DNA of 64,000 nt, taken from assembly GCA_951640165.1 (NCBI GenBank), contig OX621241.1, positions 14,017,001 through 14,081,000 of the forward strand, in the 5' to 3' direction. Shown here one piece after another: positions 20,479 through 31,240 of this stretch; the stretch's first letter is position 1, and each line of letters starts with the position of its first letter. Source of the DNA: Pseudoips prasinana. Its lineage: Eukaryota; Arthropoda; Insecta; Lepidoptera; Nolidae. The notes below the pieces were generated by a model. The model was not told the DNA's origin and ran no database searches. It saw only the letters and a program-made list of their open reading frames with translations. A program made the translations under genes and the position numbers.

Positions 20479-21190
20479 TTATGAATTACTTTCCATTTAG
20501 TTATAGGAACGACTTCCATTTTCTTTCATAGCGGTTGTGTAGTGTGAAACGCTGCAAGTTATGAACTTAAATACTTATTTCTACAAAGATTTACTTTTCT
20601 TTGGTATAGCTGAATTGAAAACAAAACATTATCAAGTAAATTAACGCAATGTTTAATTGTAACTTCACTAAAGTTTTCATGGATTTTAAAACTAAAATGA
20701 ATACTTATTTCCAAAATATTTAAAGTACTTATATCTGAATTAAAATCTTTCACACAAATCTTGTAGCGACTGTAAGGCCTCAGGCCAGCCGCATGAGGAC
20801 GGAAAAGAATGCAACAATACTTCCTCAACTCACTCTCCGAAAAATGCTTGTTGTTAAAACCCACAGAACGTACGATTCCACTTAATCGTACGTTCAGCTA
20901 TTACTTTCACATTTTTCATATAGTAACAGACTTTTTGTTTCATTTTAGTCATATGTGATAGCTAGTGACAGAAATACATTTCTTCATCTAAGACATAGTC
21001 TGTGCTTGCTAACAGATCATAGTCAGTCAACATTTTATTAATTAATCATCATTACTAAATAAACAAAGAAAGAATGCCTCAATGAATTTCCTTGCCTCCC
21101 CATCACATCAACTCCATAGTATTATTGTATTGACAATTCGATTGCAGAAAAATAAGTGTGTTTTTTTAATAAATAAAACATATTTTTTTT
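20479..21190. other. Unassigned DNA
   Basis: A 101-codon minus-strand frame at 20559-20864 is AT-driven with no recognised domain. 'acgtacgattccacttaatcgtacgt' forms an imperfect inverted repeat at about 20868-20894. Confidence 0.35.
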
Positions 21191-21194
21191 ATAG

Positions 21195-21424
21195 GGACAA
21201 TGTCACACAGTTCGTCCTAGCCCCAAACTAAGCAAAGCTTGTACTATGGGTACCAGGCGACGATATACATACTTATATAGATAGATAAATACTTAAATAC
21301 ATAGAAAACATCCATGACTCAGAAACCAATATTCGTGCTTATCACACAAATATTTGCACTTACCGGGATTCGAACCCAGGACCACCAGCTTCGCAGGCAG
21401 GAGCACTACCAACTAGGCTACGGT
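21195..21424 (-). mobile_element. SINE family A (minus)
   Basis: This is the reverse complement of the element at 13758: the head with B box 'ggttcgaatcc' is at about 21366-21376 and the tail 'tgacattgtcc' at the low-coordinate end. It is nearly full length and close to the other two A copies. Confidence 0.9.
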
Positions 21425-21586
21425 GATCGTCTTAGGTTAACTAACACACTGTTATCTGATCATAAACTCGGCTGAGCCTTTACTGTTGCAGCCAAACAAC
21501 TGATAAAAATGTTAATATATTACTAAATACATGCATATTATAGACAAATTGCACCTAAATAGAACAATAATCGTGCGCACCACACA

Positions 21587-21649
21587 AAGATTTATCCTGG
21601 GCTTGGATCAATCCCACAACCTCTGGCTTAGCACTCACTCAGGGTCTCT
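21587..21649 (-). mobile_element. Possible SINE head remnant
   Basis: The minus strand reads a B-box-like 'ggattgatccaagcccagga' preceded by 'gaggttgtg', similar in layout to family B. It is heavily diverged. Confidence 0.35.
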
Positions 21650-21656
21650 AACCACT

Positions 21657-21938
21657 CTTTTTTTTATTATAAGGCAGGAGGAATGCCTACGCATGCCACC
21701 CGCAAAAAGTGTCTGCGGGTGGGTACTCACACCAACTCAACCTAACCTGCCGTGGACTTCTTCTGGCGCCTAATAGGGGGAGCCCTGGGAACGCGGGTAT
21801 GCTGCTCCGGTGACCCCCTTTTGCGCCGTGTCCCAGATGGTCGGGAATCGCACCCTGGGGGAACTTTGAGTTGCCACCCCAATTGCCTGCTCCTGCCAGG
21901 CTGGCACAGTGACTATGGCCCAAACAGTAATAAAAAAA
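21657..21938 (-). mobile_element. LINE 3' end P with target-site duplication
   Basis: A T-run (poly(A) on the minus strand) at 21657-21671 is followed by 'ggcaggaggaatgcctacgc' and 'atgccacccgcaaaaagtgt', which also occur at 53495-53665. 'aaccact' flanks both ends (21650-21656 and 21939-21945). An 85-codon minus-strand frame here is GC-rich and resembles LINE UTR translation more than a real protein. Clade probably R1-like, judging by the 'cggt...agtccgacata' style of 3' UTR in the sister copy. Confidence 0.7.
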
Positions 21939-21945
21939 AACCACT

Positions 21946-22684
21946 AGCTGTCGAGTTCTAGCGTTGGATTACATAGTTGCTTATATATTTTTTAAGAAAA
22001 CTCTAAGAGCTTCTGCATATATATTTCTTTAATAAATATACAAGTTCATAGTTCACAGTAGAAAAGCTAGGAAATAGCAAGGGTTGCAAAATTAATACTT
22101 ACGAGCGAAATCGTTTGGAAACTCACACAAAGAAAGTGCTAAGCGGTCGTTTTGTTCGGCCGGCCCGTTTCCTGTATATAAACCTAAATTTATTTTGCTC
22201 ACTTCCTCTATTGTACAATGCTACAATTTTGATTTATTATCTTTATCTGATTGTGTATTGTTGTACTAATGAGTGTAGCTACTGTTCAATGTTTTAGCAA
22301 TGTATTGTTTTATCCAGTTTTACAACGTTGGGTCGTGATTTATATGTGACAAATAAGATAAGATGTGTTTATGGGATTTATGAGACAGATAATGTAACTA
22401 TTATTAAAAAGTAGATATGTTATCAAACAATTGCTAGTACTATAATAATGATCAATCCATTCTTTGATAGGTCACAAGTCTAGTGTAACCTTTATATGAA
22501 GAATATTTCAAATAAAAAATTAATTACATATTTTTAACTTGGGTATCGTTTGTTCTCTATTAAGATGTCGTAATTTTGACCCAGTCGATGTATTAATATT
22601 TAGGAATTCAAATTGGCGTCATTTTAGACTACGGTGCAATGATTTATGCCGTTGGAAAGGTTATATTTCGATATGACTGTGTCA
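21946..22684. other. AT-rich DNA
   Basis: No feature could be supported. Confidence 0.4.
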
Positions 22685-22890
22685 TGTATCATCACCCCAT
22701 CTCATCCCGTCGAGGGCGTAGAAGTCGACCCAAGGAAGGGCAGCAGCTTCCTTCTGAATACTATGACCATCTTACTACGATCGCCAATCCGTCCGCCAAG
22801 CGTAGCGATTATGGCTTATTCCCGCAAGATGATTCTTTAGGGAGGCTACTGTCCAGCAGTGGACTTCTTACAGCTGTTATGATGATGAAA
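22685..22890 (+). mobile_element. Family E element, good copy
   Basis: Runs from 'atcatcaccccatctcatcc' through 'gtagaagtcgaccca', 'gggcagcagcttccttctga', 'gatcgccaatccgtccgcca' to 'ctgtccagcagtggacttct' and 'gttatgatgatga'. Open frames across it in two phases are not conserved among copies, so they are not genes. The end shares its motif with the RTE tail. Confidence 0.85.
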
Positions 22891-23730
22891 TTCATGCCTG
22901 ATTTTATATACTTTATTTTTTCCATAATACATATATTTGAGGCCTCACACGGCACAAGCGCCGCGCCCCAGTCGTGTTGATAGCGTGTTGTTTGTGGTGA
23001 TAGCAATGACTTAAAATATGTTTAGTTGTATGCAATCGTTAAATAATACGAACTCTTATTATATTCGCAATATTGAGTGTTGCGACGGATCAGTTAAGTC
23101 AATGTCTACTCGATCATCACATGAATTGGACCAATAATCGTGGACATGTCCGTATGTCGGGTATGTTTCACCAGACTGCCTCGACTGGGCATCATCAATG
23201 TCAACATCGATGGTAGAAAATTCAATGAGTGTAGTAACATAGATATTTTATTGGAAGCTAGGCATAGACATAGATCATTTTATTGCCAGAAAACCCGATG
23301 AAAATTTTACTTTTATTTCAACATTTGAAAACAAGTATAGGCTACAATTTTATAGCTACTAAATAATTTAACTTTGAAATTTATAACTTTGAAACTAAGA
23401 TTTTATAAAATAAACTATCTAATTCTTTATTAGTATAACTTAATCAAACTATTAATAAATATCTATAAAACGAATCTTGTCCAAATTGTGATGTAATAAC
23501 TTAAATACATGAATTATGAATATTAAAATTTAAAACAAACCACCCGCACATTTAATATTTATTCCTGTTTGGTGAGGAACTCTACAATAATTAAATTCCG
23601 GGAGACAAAGCACTCCTGGACTTGGGACAACTATAAATGGTATGCTGCGGGAATCGTACCCGAAACAAGAACGAAGGAGTAACGATAGCAACTACGTCAC
23701 ATTTACATACATATATCATCTAAATTAGAC
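22891..23730. other. AT-rich DNA with a short shared motif
   Basis: 'gacatagatcattttatt' plus 'ccagaaa' (about 23266-23292) recurs at 37166-37200, a small dispersed repeat. Otherwise nothing is recognised. Confidence 0.4.
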
Positions 23731-23952
23731 TGCACATGTGGCGCAGCGGCTAAGACAGTCGCCTCTCCACTTTATGTCCCGGGTTCAAATCCCGCGCATG
23801 ACAACTATCCGTGTGACCGTGATGTGTAGTTGTTCTCAATCTGGATATAGTTTGTGTCCGTCAATTAAAGTAAAGTAAAAGTAAAGTGTTTGTAAAGTAC
23901 CCCGCGATACACGGATTAAATTCCCTAGTGCGGGTGTTGTCTTTAAAAATAA
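23731..23952 (+). mobile_element. SINE family C
   Basis: Head 'gcacatgtggcgcagcggct' with B box 'ggttcaaatcc', body 'gttctcaatctggatatag' and end 'gtaccccgcgatacacgga'. A small 'aaagtaaagt' expansion interrupts the body. Confidence 0.85.
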
Positions 23953-24383
23953 AGTCTAATACGATCCGGTAGTTTATGCTTGATACTCAATCGTACACAC
24001 TATGATGGATGTAGATACGACATAAGGTCGTTGCCTTTGAAAGTTAATACTTACCTCCTCTTCTTTCTGATATAACGAAGGGCAAAATAACTATAGTATT
24101 CCGATATAGGCATGTAGACGGAAACTCAAGCTGATGTTTTCATCGAATCCTTTTGCTACAAAAGAATGTGTGGGCTGGATCTAATAAGTGACAGATGATT
24201 TCTTTTTGTTTTCGCAAAGAAAGAAAACGTCGAGAAATGTGTGTAACATGTTGATCTATATCCAATTGATTCAATTCAGTTAGTTTATATTTCAAGGTTC
24301 TATATACTTGGTTCATGGTTACGAGGAATACAAATAAATTATTTTTATTAAATTTTAGGGGAATTAATGAATTAAAACCATTT
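23953..24383. other. Unassigned DNA
   Basis: No feature could be supported. Confidence 0.4.
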
Positions 24384-24645
24384 TAACCGACTTCAAAAAA
24401 GGATGTCAAGAAGTCGATTTTATGTTTTTTAAGTATGTTATGCGATTTCTACGTTATTAGTGAAACGATTAAAAAAATATTTTTAAGATTTTTGTAACTT
24501 TTTACTATCCTTCTTACTTAGACTGTATTTACTTTTTAGAATACCATTCCAAGGGGTACCAACGGAAAGCTATTATAAAGCCTCCGCTCCGCGTCTGTCT
24601 CTCCGTTGCCTATCTGTCAGTGCGGGTGTATATCTTGAACCGTAA
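24384..24645. repeat. Probable lepidopteran dispersed repeat
   Basis: 'ttaaccgacttcaaaaaagg' and 'aagtcgattttatg' form a partial inverted pair, and 'cctccgctccgcgtctgtct' follows. These phrases are common in lepidopteran repeats, but no second copy is in the window. Confidence 0.4.
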
Positions 24646-24686
24646 TGGGACGACAGTATATTACTATATTACTACAAACATGTTCT

Positions 24687-24694
24687 GACTATTT
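24687..24694. repeat. Target-site duplication, left
   Basis: 'gactattt' is repeated at 25724-25731 on the other side of the RTE element. The same sequence occurs once at the matching place in the uninterrupted family G copy (15740-15943). Confidence 0.9.
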
Positions 24695-25723
24695 CATCGT
24701 CATTATCATCAATCATATCAGCCGAAAGACCTCCACTGCTGGACAAAGGCCTCCCCCAAAGATCTCCACAATTGCCGGTCTTGCGCTATCCGCATCCAGC
24801 GATTTCCAGCGACCCGCACAAGATCATCGGTCCATCTTGTAGGGGGCCTGCCCACGCTGCGTTTTCCAGTTCGCGGTCGCCACTCGAGAACCTTTCTGCC
24901 CCAGCGGCCGTCGGCTCTACGAGCTATATGCCCTGCCCACTGCCACTTCAGCTTGGCAATTCTTACGGCTATGTCGGTTACTTTGGTTCGCCTGCGGATC
25001 TCATCATTTCTGATTCGATCTCGCAGGGAAACTCCAAGCACAGCCCTTTCCATTGCTCTTTGGGTGACCTTGAGCCACCTGATAAGGCCCATAGTGAGCG
25101 ACCACGTCTCCGTTCCGTAAGTCATCACTGGCAACACTGGTCGAACACTTTCGACTTGAGACACTGCGGTATTTGGGACGAGAAGATGTTACGTAGCTTC
25201 CCGAACGCTGCCCAGCCGAGTTGGATTCTACGATTGAACTCCTTCTCGAAGTTGGACCTGCCTAGTTGGATGGTCTGTCCTAGGTAAATATAGTTCTCTA
25301 CAACTTCGAGTGCAGAGTCTCCAACTTTCAATTGAGTGGGTGCAACATGGATGTTCGACATGATTTTCGTCTTATCCATGTTCATTTTCAGACCCACTTG
25401 TTGAGAGACTCTGCTGAGGCAATCGAGCATTGTACCGATGTCGTCAAGGGTCTCAGCCATGACAACTATATCGTCGGCAAATCGAAGGTGGGTGATGTAC
25501 TCGCCATTGACATTGATGCCAAAGCCTTTCCAGTCCAGAAGCTTGAAGACATCTTCCAATGCAGCGGTGAACAGTTTCGGAGATATAACATCTCCCTGTC
25601 TCACACCTCGCTGCAAGTGGATAGGTTTCGAGATCTGGTCCTGGAGTCGCACTGACATAGTGGCGTTTTCGTACAAACACTTTAACACCTCGATATACCG
25701 GTAGTCGATTTGGCACCTTTGGA
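24695..25723 (-). mobile_element. RTE LINE, 1029-bp 5'-truncated insertion
   Basis: The element lies on the minus strand with its 3' end at 24695, where (TGATGA)n-like bases end it. It covers the end of the reverse transcriptase, the C-terminal region and a very short 3' UTR. An 8-bp target-site duplication brackets it, and the insertion split a family G repeat. RTE elements normally encode an APE-type endonuclease followed by reverse transcriptase; the endonuclease and the front of the RT are missing. Confidence 0.95.
24718..25688 (-). pseudogene. RTE reverse transcriptase C-terminal part, frameshifted
   Basis: In the first frame (25688 down to 25125) are 'LQRGVRQGDVISPKLF' (residues 25-40), the catalytic 'FADD' (70-73), 'KMNMDKTKIM' (101-110) and 'YIYLG'. 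These are RT palm motifs and the start of the thumb. The frame then breaks at roughly 25155-25165 and continues in a second frame (25164 down to 24718) with 'VMTYGTETWSLT', 'AGHIARRADGRWGRKVLEW', 'RPPTRWTDDLVRVAG' and the terminal 'GEAFVQQWRSFG'. The rest is open and well preserved, so the copy is young. It is dead because of the 5' truncation and the frameshift. Confidence 0.92.
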
Positions 25724-25790
25724 GACTATTTACAAGCGCTTTTTTAAAGTCTACGTGAATATTTTTTTTTTTTTTTTATTTATTTTATTT
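25724..25790 (-). repeat. Family G, distal half
   Basis: Begins with the right target-site duplication and continues as the reverse complement of 'ttcacgtagactttaaaaaa' and 'gcgcttgtaaatagtc'. Beyond a T-run at 25761-25775 similarity fades. Confidence 0.75.
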
Positions 25791-27019
25791 TACTCGACCG
25801 GTCTTTGGACTAACGCAGAGTTTCTATACATTCAAATTTTATATGATCCTTTCTTCGTATCCCGTAAGTATTTACATGAATACAATTCATCACTCCAATT
25901 TATATCACAATATAGGTACATATAGCTTTCTTAGAATATACCCAAAATAATAAAATTTGTCTAAAAAGAACACAAGCTTCAAAAATATAATGAAATGAAA
26001 ATAAAGACTTACATATTTTTAGTACAGCACTTTCGTCGTAAAGAAATTCATTGTCAAAAGAGGCACATCCCAAGATCTACAAACAACACATTACATTCAA
26101 GAATTGTTTTTTACGTAGCATATTTTCTTCATACCTACATTGTTTGTCACTCTTATGAGTAATGTACAGTCATATCTTAAGCACAGAATAAAATGTACTT
26201 ACGTACAGAAGCGGCTCTTCGCAGAACAATTTATAGAAATAGCGACTCCTGCTACTAAGCAACTAAGTGCCATTCAGCTTGCATACGCGATCAGTGCCTA
26301 CCGCGATATTCACCTAAACGCTGCCGCTCTCTTCTAACGCATTACACTGTCGCTGTCGGACACGGAGTGTCCTGGCGTAGGGTAGCCGGCTTGCCGCTGT
26401 TACTGTGATACCTATTCATCGTCTATCTACTTATTAACCACATAATCTATCTTAAGTTTGATCCGTATGATTACACGGTCAATTTTTACAAATGTGATAT
26501 TTTGTTAGGTTATTTAAGCTGGCTCGACGCACTTTACTATACCAATTCATAAATATCTCCTAAACGCGTGGACCGATTGGCATGACTCAAACGGATAAAA
26601 TGGTTTAAGACCTAGATCTTTCATTTGACACCAAAATCGTTAAGATATCTCAACAAACAAAAAATCACATTTTCAAGTTGCTCTCGTAATTATCTTGCAT
26701 GTTTGAAACTCATACCAATTCTTTTAAAAACTATCTTGGCCAACAAAAACGTTAAAACTAGAGTCTATACGACTGAAAACACATTATTTGGAATCTAATT
26801 ATAAATAATGAACACCTAAAAAATCCCTACTTTCGTATTTAAAATAATAATTTGAACTAACCTTTCCGCAACTGTAGGTAATGTAAAAACTGATAAAACC
26901 TTGTCCCCTTTTTTCGACAAACATCCAAATGAACAATACCTAGCACCAGATTTGTGATGATGAGACATTTTTAATGTTCAATATTTATAGAATTAAGTAG
27001 AGAGCTGCCAGTACTTTTT
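25791..27019. other. Unassigned DNA with a GC-rich patch
   Basis: At 26340-26400 a GC-rich patch reads 'cggacacggagtgtcctggc' with the small palindrome 'ggacacggagtgtcc'. The remainder is AT-rich and unrecognised. Confidence 0.35.
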
Positions 27020-27092
27020 AATCCGTGGCGTATAGCGCTGCGCGTGAGCGGTCGGCGACAGCCCTCTGGGCTACGCCACTGCCAAGGCGCGC
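27020..27092 (+). other. GC-rich block ending in a donor-like site
   Basis: 'gcgctgcgcgtgagcggtcg' and 'ggctacgccactgccaagg' run into 'gcgcgcgtaagtg', where GTAAGT is a consensus donor. No acceptor, start codon or promoter motif is convincing. It could be a first exon or a repeat. Confidence 0.2.
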
Positions 27093-27312
27093 GTAAGTGT
27101 AGGTAATTATCACCGTAGGTATGGCCGAGTGAAGGGGCCCTGTCTTAAGTCCCGTTTACACGCGGCGCGGACGGATATTCGTTGTAACATGTTCAGAATA
27201 AAACTCGTTTTAACAATGGTGTCTCTCCATGAGAATATTCATAAAAGATATAATGAAATGGATTCTTTTTACGAAAGATACATAGGATAGGAATCAATTA
27301 CTTTATATAATA

Positions 27313-27625
27313 CTAGATGTGCCCCGCGGTTTTACCCGCGTTCAATATTATAAATTATCACAGCTCCTCCCCTGTAGGTGATAGCGTGATAATATGCAGC
27401 CTATGTGATGACCCGCCCTCTTAGTAATATTCATGCAACATTTTAAGTAAATCCATGAAGTACTTTTTGAGTTTAACTCGGACATACATACAGACAAACA
27501 AACAAAAGTTCTAAAAACTATATTTTTGGCTTCGATATCGATTGTACATCACGTCCCAAGTATCCTTTTTAAAAAATAGTTAATATACAGTTTTGACTTT
27601 CCTACGATTTTATTATATGTATAGA
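27313..27625 (-). mobile_element. Non-autonomous Helitron, long form
   Basis: On the minus strand it starts TC (A outside at 27626 position complement) and ends CTAG|T with hairpin 'cgcgggtaaaaccgcgg'. It matches 16955 and 60303 almost end to end. Confidence 0.9.
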
Positions 27626-27875
27626 TGCTGTGAGATTTATTATAATTATTCCAATCTTTATAACTCAAATACGGTGTCACGATGTGACAGAATGACATCG
27701 TAACTTTACTCATTTGAAATTGAGTTTTAGTGTTAATGTTGCATTTATTTATTAGTTCATATTTCTGTCTTAAAATAAATTATATTTGTGACTGAACAGT
27801 ATTAATTATTTTCAAAGTGCATATTATCATAGGTATTGTATAGAACTACACGCAACTTAAGTTACATGTTAATGG

Positions 27876-27997
27876 GTAATTTAAGTAACAAAGATTTTCT
27901 CTGGACATTCAGAATTCATAAGAGGAATAATAAAGATCTTTATTATTTCTCTTATTAATTCGGTATGTCCAGGGAAAATCTTTATTACTTAAATTAC
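27876..27997. mobile_element. 122-bp near-perfect palindrome (foldback)
   Basis: The 61-nt arms meet with no loop at 27936/27937 ('aaagatcttt' centre). They differ at only a handful of positions. This is typical of a foldback-type MITE. No other copy is in the window, and any target-site duplication is unclear. Confidence 0.75.
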
Positions 27998-28881
27998 TTT
28001 ACAGGATTTTTTGCATTTATTTTTAATCCTTAGGCTAAATATCAAATAAAAGATACATGGAAAGAAAATCTAGTTAATGCACTATAGCAGCAAAGCCGTA
28101 ATGAAACAAACTTAAAAACTTTTTTGTTCTTTTTATCTTGGGTGTGATGACTTCACGACACTACACCATCAAAAGACAAATTCACACTACCGCGCTAAAA
28201 GCTGACCAAACTACGAGTTTTTTTAAATTTACGAATGTAAGAACAAAACGCTTTTTTTGTTACATTGGATTATTTGTTTACCTAACGTTTTCAGTAAGCC
28301 TCCTTGAATTTCATAGGTGCTACTCCACCATAGAGAGCACTTTTTTGGGGTTAGGTCCTGGACTTTGAGCGGCTACTTATGTAAGATGCATGAGAGGGTT
28401 GTATTTGGGATACTTTGTGTAACTTTCCGTCTACATTCATCTGCAAAATTCAGCACTCCCGTTGGATTAGAGATCAGAGAAGCATTTCATCATTACGAAT
28501 GCAAACTAAAGGTTATGTAGAACGCCGGTAACAATGACTGCACTCATGCACTTTCCTCCATCACGAAAGCAAAACCCTAATACACATCTCCATAACGAAC
28601 ACCATGTGAATGGAACTTTACATTCTCATCTAAACTCTGAAAACACTTCAACAAGGAAACGCTTTAGGCTTATGAAAACAAATAAAGATATAGATATATC
28701 ACAAAGAATGTTTGTTTGTAGTTTGATTTACGATTAGCGAGGAAATGGTGGAGTTGAAATTCCGGAAACGGGGCTATTACTTTCAGACATTTGGTGAAAG
28801 GAAATCTCAATGTTGAAATTGAAACGCCGTGTGAAATAAGAAATAAATAAGATAAGAAGTACAATGGACTTGATAATGAAC
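27998..28881. other. Unassigned DNA
   Basis: Several 65-76 codon frames on both strands have no recognised motif and overlap one another, so none is called. Confidence 0.35.
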
Positions 28882-29013
28882 TGACTTTAGGTGTAGTGAA
28901 AAAATGACTTTAAGAATGTATTTAAAGAAAGGATATACCTTTCTTTAAATACATTCTTGTATTTGTGTATGACTTTTGGTTTTAATATATACCAAAAACT
29001 ACACCTAAAGTCA
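28882..29013. mobile_element. Foldback element with nested hairpins
   Basis: The outer TIRs 'tgactttaggtgtag' (28882-28896) and its exact complement (28999-29013) enclose a perfect 21-bp stem (28912-28932 with 28938-28958, 5-nt loop) and a small 'ttttggt/accaaaa' stem. No coding potential. The target-site duplication is not evident. Confidence 0.75.
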
Positions 29014-29035
29014 TTTTTTAGTTTCTATAAACTTA

Positions 29036-29093
29036 ACGTGAGGTTCAATGCCATACTATGTATATGCACTAGTTATGGAAGTGAACCTCACGT
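29036..29093. repeat. 12-bp hairpin flanking a short open frame start
   Basis: 'acgtgaggttca' (29036-29047) and 'tgaacctcacgt' (29082-29093) are exact complements. The ATG of a 74-codon frame (29048-29272) lies in the loop. That frame has no recognised family. Confidence 0.6.
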
Positions 29094-29097
29094 CAAG

Positions 29098-29730
29098 TCT
29101 AATCGATGTGACGAATAGCTTTAAAAAAAATGCAGTGCCTCAGGTTGGCTCCATTGAGATTGGCACATTAAAGATAACATACCATCTACCCCAGAGTATG
29201 CGAGAATTACCTTTGAATACATTTAGAAGTATGTATATTATTAAAATTTCTATGTGTCTTGTGTTTTTATAATGTATATAAATACTTTAAAAAGGTATAA
29301 TAATAATTATTTATTTTGTTGTTAATATTGATTACTGTATCATGTTGTTAGTTTTTCTTTTATCTTTAATATTAAGTTTAATATTTGTATGTCATGATAT
29401 AAAGATAGTAAATGTGTGATACCATGAAACTTTTGTCATCTATTTGTACACCACATTTATGCAAATAAATATTTTTGTAGTGTTTTTTATTATTTATTTT
29501 TGTATCGAATTTTCTCACCATGTTGTATGTAGTAAAAATGAGTTAGTTGAAGTCGTGAGTATCCAAACATGTATATTAGGAGGTTAATTCAGCACAAGTT
29601 TCTAGTTCCACAAAACCTTAGGAAAACTTTAAACGTGGTGGTTCATCTATCCCATTGTTTCATCATTATAATAATAATATAAAAGGCCTGTTTAGTCGAC
29701 CGTTATTAGCATTTTATATTCTTACATAAT
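29098..29730. other. AT-rich DNA
   Basis: Apart from the rest of the 29048-29272 open frame, nothing is recognised. Confidence 0.35.
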
Positions 29731-29731
29731 A

Positions 29732-30082
29732 ATAATGTCCTCCTAGCCGAGATCCGGCCACGGCGGCCAGTCTTAAAGGGGGACATATTATAGTGCTCAA
29801 GTGTGTGAGCAAACACAGGAGCACTTTCTATTCCATCACTCTCATGATCCGATGGGACGACTAGCGACACGACCGGAAAGAGGTCAGGTATAGGACCGAT
29901 GGCTTTACGTGCTCTCCGAGGCACGGGGGTATAATGCCACTAACTCCCAGACTTCGGGCTGATATTAAGATTATTTCGTTTTACAGAAAAATTCCAAAAT
30001 CACTTTCGGCCCGACCCAGGATTTGAACCCAGGACCTCGTTATCTGCGGTTGAACACACTACCGCTAGACCAACGAGGCAGT
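29732..30082 (-). mobile_element. SINE family D (minus)
   Basis: The minus-strand head has 'cctcgttggtctagcggtag' and B box 'ggttcaaatcc'. The body holds 'gtgcctcggagagcacgtaa', 'tcgtgtcgctagtcgtccca' and 'gcactataatatgtcc'. It ends near 'ggccgccgtggccgg...aggacatt'. At about 350 bp it is the longest SINE family here. Copies: 34109 (minus), 32408, 45137 and degenerate ones. Confidence 0.9.
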
Positions 30083-30699
30083 GCCATAAGGTGTATGCAC
30101 CATTCTATCAAATCATGCTGGGTGTAAAAGTATCCACTCAAGTAAGAGTTAAATTATGGATTTAGTTTACAATTCAGCGATCACACACATTCTCCAGCGT
30201 CCTGCACCTCAATTTGAGTCCCATAAATGTGCCACCTTCAGATATTCTTCTTCTTATCGCTTAAATGGACAAATTACTGTTTGCGAGCTTACTGCGCCGG
30301 TCAGAGACGCTAAACAATGGTGTCTCTAGATTTGTAATAGAGTATGTAAAATACCTTAGGTAAGCATAATATTGTATTAAACTTTACTGCTTAATTGTGA
30401 CAAGTACAAATGTTGTTTATACCCAGGTACTCAATATATTCAATTTACTTTATTATTGTAATGTCAGCCTAGGTTCTATAGCGACGAAGACGCATAACTG
30501 TGCGGCGCTCCACCAATGAAAACAAAGTAAAACCCATCTATTTGTACATTTATATTTACAAAAAAAGTAAATAAGTATTTGTAGACAAGACAAAATTCTG
30601 GTGCACCATCCAACATTATACGTAGGATATTATATTGTAACATTATATCCACCGAAATGCCTCAATTTGCACACATTCCATTATCATATGCTAATACGT
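30083..30699. other. Unassigned DNA
   Basis: No feature could be supported. Confidence 0.4.
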
Positions 30700-31240
30700 T
30701 AAAAAACCGGTCAAGTGCGAGGCGGACTCGCGCACGAAGGGTTCCGTACCATTATTGATATACAAACAAGCAAAAAAATTCACTTTTTTTGTATGGGAGT
30801 CCCCTTGAATATTTATTTTATTTTGTTGTTTAGTATTTGTTGCTATAGCGGCAACAGAAATACATCATCTGTGAAAATTTCAACTGGCTAACTATCACGG
30901 TTCGTGAGATACAGCTTGGTGACAGACGGACAGACTTCGCTGTCTAAGGCTGAGATCTATAGAGCGTACTTAGACTTTGCTCAAACTTTACTAACGTAAA
31001 ACTTTGCTAAGTGTATGCAATGCTTATACTTTGATTTGGTATTTATAGACTTTTTGAAGTTAAGATTATGCTTAGCGTAAGCTAAGATAGACAAAGTCAA
31101 AACACCAATTGTAATTTCGTTACATGCAATAACTTCTGTCTAAGTAAAGTCTGAGCAAAGTCTAAGTACGCTCTATAGATCTCAGCCTAAGTCTTAATAA
31201 TAGGGTCCCGTTTTACCCTTTGGGTTCGGAACCCTAAAAA
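30700..31240 (+). mobile_element. Lepidopteran repeat L, split by a MITE
   Basis: Left part: 'aaccggtcaagtgcgaggcg', 'cgcgcacgaagggttccgta' and 'gacagacggacagac'. Right part: 'aatagggtcccgttttaccc' and 'ttcggaaccctaaaaa'. 'gggttccg' and 'cggaaccc' are inverted near the ends. The split is caused by MITE M. I know this phrase pattern from lepidopteran genomes but cannot assign a class. Confidence 0.75.
30945..31190. mobile_element. MITE M, PIF/Harbinger-like
   Basis: The TIRs start 'ggctgagatctatagagcgt' at 30948 and on the opposite strand at 31187. They are about 45 bp long with a single mismatch. TAA flanks both sides (30945-30947, 31188-31190), as in the 3-bp TWA duplication of PIF/Harbinger elements. 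Length is 240 bp and it is non-coding. The high TIR identity suggests a young insertion. Confidence 0.85.

Noticed and set aside
22639..22980. 113-codon and 64-codon overlapping plus-strand frames
   Set aside because: They sit on family E; other copies of E do not preserve either frame.
24772..25287. 171-codon plus-strand open frame
   Set aside because: It is antisense to the RTE reverse-transcriptase sequence, which has the recognisable FADD and C-terminal motifs on the minus strand.
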